Assembly: GCA_964035575.1 (NCBI GenBank)
Contig: OZ037930.1
Location: 682,001-746,000 of the forward strand
Reading direction: 5' to 3'
DNA: 64,000 nt
Source: Rhynchopus sp. YZ270_cl-10
Taxonomy: Eukaryota > Euglenozoa > Diplonemea > Diplonemida > Diplonemidae
Below are positions 60,591 through 64,000 of the stretch, piece by piece. The notes under the pieces were generated by a model. It saw only the letters and a list, made by a program, of their open reading frames with translations. It searched no databases and was not told the DNA's origin. A program made the position numbers and the translations under genes. How positions within the stretch are numbered: the stretch's first letter is position 1; each line of letters begins with the position of its first letter.

Positions 60591-62352
60591 TTACTTGCTC
60601 ACAATTGGGAGGTTCGTCTCTTCTCCGGGAGGGGTCAGTCTGTTGGAGAAAAAAAGAGTAGTTGTGCTCAAATGCAAAAGAATTGTTTGATTTATCACGA
60701 AAACAAAATAATTTTACCTCCGTTCCGGACCATTTCCCATCACAAAGAATTTATCCTAAACGGTTGACTTAAAATACAAAATCCCGAACAGTTTTCATTA
60801 CCCCGAGAAATTTTTTTTTCCCCCTGAAAATAATGCATACCGCTGGCAGTACTGCACGAATGTCTCGTGTTCAACCCAGAGCTTCCACTTGAAGTCTCTC
60901 ATGAAGAGCGACTCGAGCTGGTTCATCTGCTCAGTGGTGACTCCCCCGACGACTGCGAAGTTCTTGTTCGAGAGACTCCGCAATTCGTGCACCTTTGAGG
61001 CCACACGCACGCTAGTGAAGAAGAGCTTGAACACATTCAACTGCGACAGGATGAGGCCCTCCCCAATAAGCCTGTCTATGTAGATGCACGCCATGAGCAG
61101 CGTCGTGGGGCTTATGTATGTGTAGTCGCATATACGCCACATATAGTCCTCCAGTTGGATTTCGGGCACGGTGCTTGTGTCGTACGAGATGAAACGGTTT
61201 TCTTCACTCTGTACGGGGTATAAATAGAAGAGATTATGTGTTGTGCGTAAAGTGTGTAATAAATATGTGGTGATATTTTTTTTGCAATACGCTCCCACTG
61301 ACGAAGAGGAAACCTCTTTGAGGCCCAAAAGAATTGTTTCATATTGGTGTGGCTGAAGGGGTCTGATTCGCACTTTTCCGCACTTTCTCGCACTTTTTCC
61401 GCACCTATTCTTAATCATGATATACTAACTATTCTACTGAATAGAAGGTATAATAAAAGAAGTAAAGAGTCTCCTTGTCGTCACCTTGATCAATTTGGAT
61501 GTCGAATAGTATAAGATGATGCGGGACTCAGATATGTTTTCATTTCCTCCCCTACAACCTTTGCAAGGTAGTTGTCCCAATAAAAGTAAAGAGTCTCCTT
61601 TGTCGTCACCTTGATCGATTTGGATGTCGAAATAGTATATGCTGAGGTATTTCACAAAAAGTGTGGTGTCGTGTTGTCTGGGAGATTGTGCAGCTCGCAT
61701 ACCATAACAGAACGTCTCCTCGAGGCCAGTGTATGGCTGACAATGACTGCGTTGAGTGCATCGCATAGGGAGGGTACGATCTGCTCGAATTCAGGCTGGT
61801 ATTTGTCTAGCAAATAATCAAGTTCGTTTTTGTCTGCGAAGGGTATGGGTGGTATGGGAAGTGGGGCAAAAAGAGAAGAGGGAAAAAGAGACCAAAAAAA
61901 AAATATAACCATACCACCCTTCTGCAGGTCAAGGTGCTGGTTGACTGGTGTGAGTGCGAATATCCGCCGTCTCTTTGCTGCTGCGAGGATCTGTGTGTAC
62001 AATAGGGTGTTGTTGTGATACTGTGCAGAGGACAGAGATACGAAACGTAAAGGTCGCCACCTGATCTTTGAAAACTCGGCTAGGAAAGATAGGGGAAGGT
62101 TATTTTCGTTGGAGCCAAAAACAGGTGCATGAGATCTGAATTTTGGCGAAAGTAATATAAATTTAAATCTTACACAAAGAGCCCCTTGAATGATGAAGGT
62201 GTACAAACTGAAGGGAGGCATACCATCTGGTCCTGTTCGGTATGTTGTGCCTGCCCACCATCGCGCGTTGCCTTGAGTGTCACCGGGTAGAACAGGTTGT
62301 CAAAGATGGCTGCCCGACGGGTCTTGTGCTGGGTTGCTGACGCCGACGACAT
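60591..62352 (-). CDS. PHO80/U-type cyclin (five exons)
   Basis: Exons 62352-62224, 62020-61915, 61833-61703, 61208-60841 and 60639-60591 splice into 260 residues. The donors are GTATGC, GTATGG, GTATGC and GTATGC; the acceptors end GCACAG, TCGCAG, TACAG and CAACAG; the phases agree at every junction. The cyclin box shows ICDYTYISPTTLLMACIYID, LNVFKLFFTSVRVASKVHE, NKNFAVVGGVTTEQMNQLES and FKWKLWVEHETFVQYCQR, typical of PHO80/P-U type cyclins that activate PHO85/CDK5-like kinases. The last exon encodes only LTPPGEETNLPIVSK and a stop; without it exon 4 would run into a short unrelated tail. CCCACAG lies three bases before the ATG. Intron 3 holds a 55-base duplication and one GGTGTGGCTGA end. 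Confidence 0.85.
61455..61640. repeat. 55-bp direct duplication inside the cyclin gene's third intron
   Basis: AAGTAAAGAGTCTCCTT, GTCGTCACCTTGATC, ATTTGGATGTCGAA, TAGTATA occurs at 61458-61512 and 61585-61640 with two one-base indels. The preceding TATACTAACTATTCTACTGA also occurs at 59010-59032. Confidence 0.75.
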
Positions 62353-63000
62353 ATTCTGTGGGAAGGAAGAAAGGGGGGTGGAAGAATTAGATTCATATAC
62401 TTTCAGTTCACAGAATTGAAAGTATTTGAGAGGGTCAACACGAGAACAAAGAAAGAAAAGTTTATAAGATGACCCTAAGCCTCTCTGTGCTTAGTCACCT
62501 TATCATATTCGTTATCGCGGAGCTACAATTGCGCAGGCTTCCGCAAGTCTGTTGTCAGGGATGAAAACAGCTTGGCTTAATACAAAGAATGGTTGGTTCT
62601 CTGTTTTGTCTTTGTCTCGAGACTCAATGATACGCGCCGTTTAACATACTCTGTCCAACTTACTACTGGACGGTCTTGCCTCCCTAGACGCCTCGTCTCT
62701 CTCCTTCTGGTCAGTGTTGTTCGACTTGAGCCTCGAAAAAATGCCGCTCATGTACTAGGCGGTCAAAAGAAAAAAAACAAAAAATGGGGGGCCCTTATAC
62801 TGTCGTCAGGATGGCCCTGCGTGTTTGGTGTGTATCTTGGTGTTGTGTAGGTTTCCTGTTGTGATGTGTATTTTTTTTGGGGGGGAGGGAAATAAGAGTG
62901 GGTGCTGCCGTCGCTTTCGTGGGAATATCGTTACGAGAATGTAGGATTACCTAATGTGCTAATGTTCTCACTGAGCTTGCCTTAGGACACCTGCGTTAAT

Positions 63001-63139
63001 GTGTAACAGATGTGCCGCCCCAGCCAAACTCCCCACCTGACTGGTGTCTCCAAACGAGGGCTCACTAGCTAATGCTAGTTTGTCGCTGGAATCGGAAAAC
63101 CTAAAGACCCAGAGGGCCAGACCAATAAATTGGCAGGTG
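63001..63139 (+). repeat. Dispersed repeat, copy 2 (copy 1 at 25561-25706)
   Basis: See copy 1. This copy lacks several single bases in homopolymers and has no extra TAGTTTGTCGC duplication before it. Confidence 0.8.
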
Positions 63140-63536
63140 CCGTCTCTCCCCATCATTGGATAAGTAAAGCGACGATAAGAGTAGTGGTATTTCATTGTTG
63201 AAGCCTCCCACCTATAACTACACCTCTCATCGTCACTGTACAAAAATGGCAGGCATTACTACCTGAAGTGTCAAAACAACCACCTTACTACAGGATATGC
63301 CCTCATTCTCGCCCTGAAGGTTATTATTGCACTGAAAAAGAGAAAGCCCCACCTTTTTTTTGTTCTACCTCATGGATTCCATCTTTTATTTGAAAGCGAA
63401 CAGGGAAGAGAGAAATGGTGGAAAGAAGAGAAAAAAAAAAGACTGGGGGGGTTTTTTTTTTCCAAAAGAAAAATATAATTTCACCCTCTCTCTCCTCCCA
63501 GTAGAGAGGAGAGTGAGAATAGGGCTCTTTTTTTTT

Positions 63537-63585
63537 TTTGAAAACTTGGTTGTATTAGTGTAGCCACCCTAGAGTGTGCTCCACT
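63537..63585 (+). repeat. GTGTAG-box element, second type
   Basis: GAAAACTTGGTTGTATTAG, TGTAGCCACCCTAGAG, TGTGCTCCACTATA after a T run. Nearly identical to 56622-56675. Confidence 0.7.
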
Positions 63586-64000
63586 ATATACTGTTGTGTG
63601 TAAGCATACTTGGGAATACGATGCCCTTTGGTCCTAGGCCATATGGGGAATCAAAGAAATACAAAAAAAGAGGGGGGCGAGACATGGAGGTACAGTTCTG
63701 TTCACTCAACGTTGTGTAAACAACATTTGCCAGTACTGCCAAAAAAAAAAAAAAAAGAGAAAAGTTTATAAGATGACCCTAAGCCTCTCGTGCTTAGTCA
63801 CCTCAAAAAAAGGAAGAGAGTAGCTGAAAACATGCTAAAAAACGCATCTCAGTCGAGTTCATGCAAAGAAATAAAAATACTGTTCTTCCTTTTCCTCACT
63901 CCCAAAACAAAACACACCTCTGTGTAAGTGAATGTGACAAACAAAAAAAAAAAAAAAAAAAGATAAACTTGAAAGATGAAATGTGCCTCTCATACACACA

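Larger units (their letters stand above)
62353..64000. other. Intergenic, right edge
   Basis: No gene is supported. Contents: hairpin elements (62468-62499, 63771-63803, 63976-64000), the 25561-type repeat (63001-63139), a GTGTAG box (63537-63585), and homopolymers. Confidence 0.5.

Noticed and set aside
60798-60840. Unspliced C terminus of the cyclin (ALFSGGKKNFSG)
   Set aside because: It lies beyond a GTATGC donor of the same type as the other introns, and a good acceptor with correct phase follows at 60639.

Overview
The window is eukaryotic nuclear DNA, most likely from a free-living or flagellated protist. It contains GT-AG spliceosomal introns, a NEK kinase, a MYCBP2-type E3 ligase, an MLO-like membrane protein, a PHO80/U-type cyclin, coiled-coil proteins and a LINE. 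TAA, TGA and TAG all end recognisable genes, so the genetic code looks standard. I cannot name the lineage. Every gene I can support lies on the minus strand, and many start codons sit a few bases after a pyrimidine tract ending in CAG. Both features recall lineages with directional gene arrays and spliced-leader trans-splicing, but no spliced-leader gene is visible here.

Layout, left to right. From 1 to 9.4 kb there are three related secreted or type I membrane proteins (the first cut by the window edge), separated by repeat-rich DNA that includes a 611-bp foldback element. A NEK-like kinase lies at 11.2-12.7 kb. At 15.8-18.9 kb a 1057-residue zinc-rich protein combines IBR-like Cys clusters with a C-terminal RING-Cys-relay module. 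A full-length LINE (about 19.0-25.4 kb) lies directly upstream of it in the same orientation. Its ORF1 and ORF2 are in the same frame, separated by one UGA-CGG, and ORF2 has no AUG before its endonuclease domain. A small Cys/Pro-rich protein follows at 26.2-26.9 kb.

From 27.8 to 51.4 kb lie six paralogues of a ubiquitin-like/BspA-type leucine-rich-repeat family. The first is separate and the other five form a tandem, mosaic cluster; they differ by whole numbers of 25-residue repeats. Between the first and second copies are a two-exon coiled-coil gene, a two-exon MLO-like/B-box gene, a rhodanese and a secreted Cys-rich repeat protein. At 54.1-56.1 kb is another two-exon coiled-coil gene, and at 60.6-62.4 kb a five-exon cyclin.

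Intergenic DNA is crowded with A/T and G/C homopolymer runs and small dispersed elements: two inverted-repeat transposons whose insertion can be read against the empty sites in paralogous copies, several foldback MITE-like elements, LINE 3' tails, and families of 25-70 bp elements that form small hairpins. Some of these hairpins keep a similar loop while their stems change on both sides.
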